Origin: an uncultured Sutterella sp.
GTDB lineage: Bacteria > Pseudomonadota > Gammaproteobacteria > Burkholderiales > Burkholderiaceae_F
Assembly (NCBI GenBank): GCA_900767875.1
Contig: CAAGAT010000008.1
Coordinates: 1 to 60,537 of the forward strand
DNA length: 60,537 bases
Direction: 5' to 3'
Part shown: piece by piece, positions 60,511-60,537 of the stretch
How the letters are laid out: each line of letters begins with the position of its first letter
How positions within the stretch are numbered: position 1 is the first letter of the stretch
Made by a program: the position numbers and the translations under genes
The notes under the pieces: generated by a model
The model's database searches: none
Seen by the model: only the letters and a program-made list of their open reading frames with translations
Told to the model about the DNA's origin: nothing

Positions 60511-60537
60511 AGAATCGTGGTAGAATATCCTGTATTC

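Overview
The window (about 60.5 kb, high G+C) looks like chromosome of an anaerobic or microaerophilic gut betaproteobacterium, most probably Sutterellaceae (Sutterella/Parasutterella-like, order Burkholderiales). The evidence is the beta-type housekeeping genes (DUF3106 protein, pepA-holC, lapB, tsaB-rimI-udg, proS) combined with an anaerobic respiratory set: epsilon-type fumarate reductase, exported flavoprotein reductases and small multihaem c cytochromes. The genus cannot be fixed from this sequence alone. I see no rRNA, tRNA, CRISPR array or phage module.

Layout. 1-1930: an IS4-superfamily insertion sequence cut by the left edge. 2117-4928: frdB and frdA on the minus strand, with a long palindrome-rich upstream region (4929-5748) and no membrane-anchor gene. 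5749-11101: ridA, recG, oxyR, an unknown membrane protein and a Sel1-repeat protein. 11102-11950: a gene-free stretch, then hup (HU). 12420-15292: a three-gene metal-chelate-type ABC importer. 15362-18441: a DUF3106 protein and an OmpR/EnvZ-type two-component pair with a hairpin between the genes. 18516-20150: a second IS4-superfamily element. 20706-25413: serB, a Tat-exported FAD reductase with a trihaem cytochrome, a nitroreductase and an ADP-ribosylglycohydrolase. 25735-30906: TDT and BASS carriers, an FMN/FAD periplasmic fumarate-reductase-type flavoprotein and a glycine/phenylalanine-rich membrane protein. 31407-38279: an iron and nitric-oxide region (TonB receptor, flavohaemoprotein hmp, nsrR, Cys-rich small protein, FeoA-FeoB fusion). 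38549-43536: a dihaem cytochrome, patatin, HicB-like protein, NlpC/P60 lipoprotein, OsmC and a D-serine dehydratase/D-threonine aldolase-like enzyme. 43822-55458: lysC, rpe, then a long minus-strand housekeeping block (yihY-tsaB-rimI-udg-lapB-pepA-holC-unknown), and proS. 55765-57554: a decayed Crp/Fnr regulator fused by deletion to a 5'-truncated yeiH-type gene. 57799-60452: an orphan FixJ-type regulator, an amidohydrolase and a small unknown gene.

How the parts fit. FrdAB plus two exported flavoproteins and two small c cytochromes suggest respiration with fumarate and other unsaturated organic acids in both cytoplasm and periplasm; the TDT and BASS carriers may move organic anions. Iron supply (TonB receptor with a Fur-box-like site, FeoAB, possibly the ABC importer) supports this haem- and Fe-S-rich metabolism. 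OxyR and Hmp/NsrR handle peroxide and nitric oxide stress.

I did not find a clear, complete, previously unknown system. The best leads are the structured region upstream of frdA, the Tat flavoprotein/trihaem pair whose catalytic residues differ from fumarate reductase, a pair of 75-bp diverged intergenic repeats, the regulator-yeiH deletion scar, and recurrent Lys/Ala-rich C-terminal tails on unrelated proteins.
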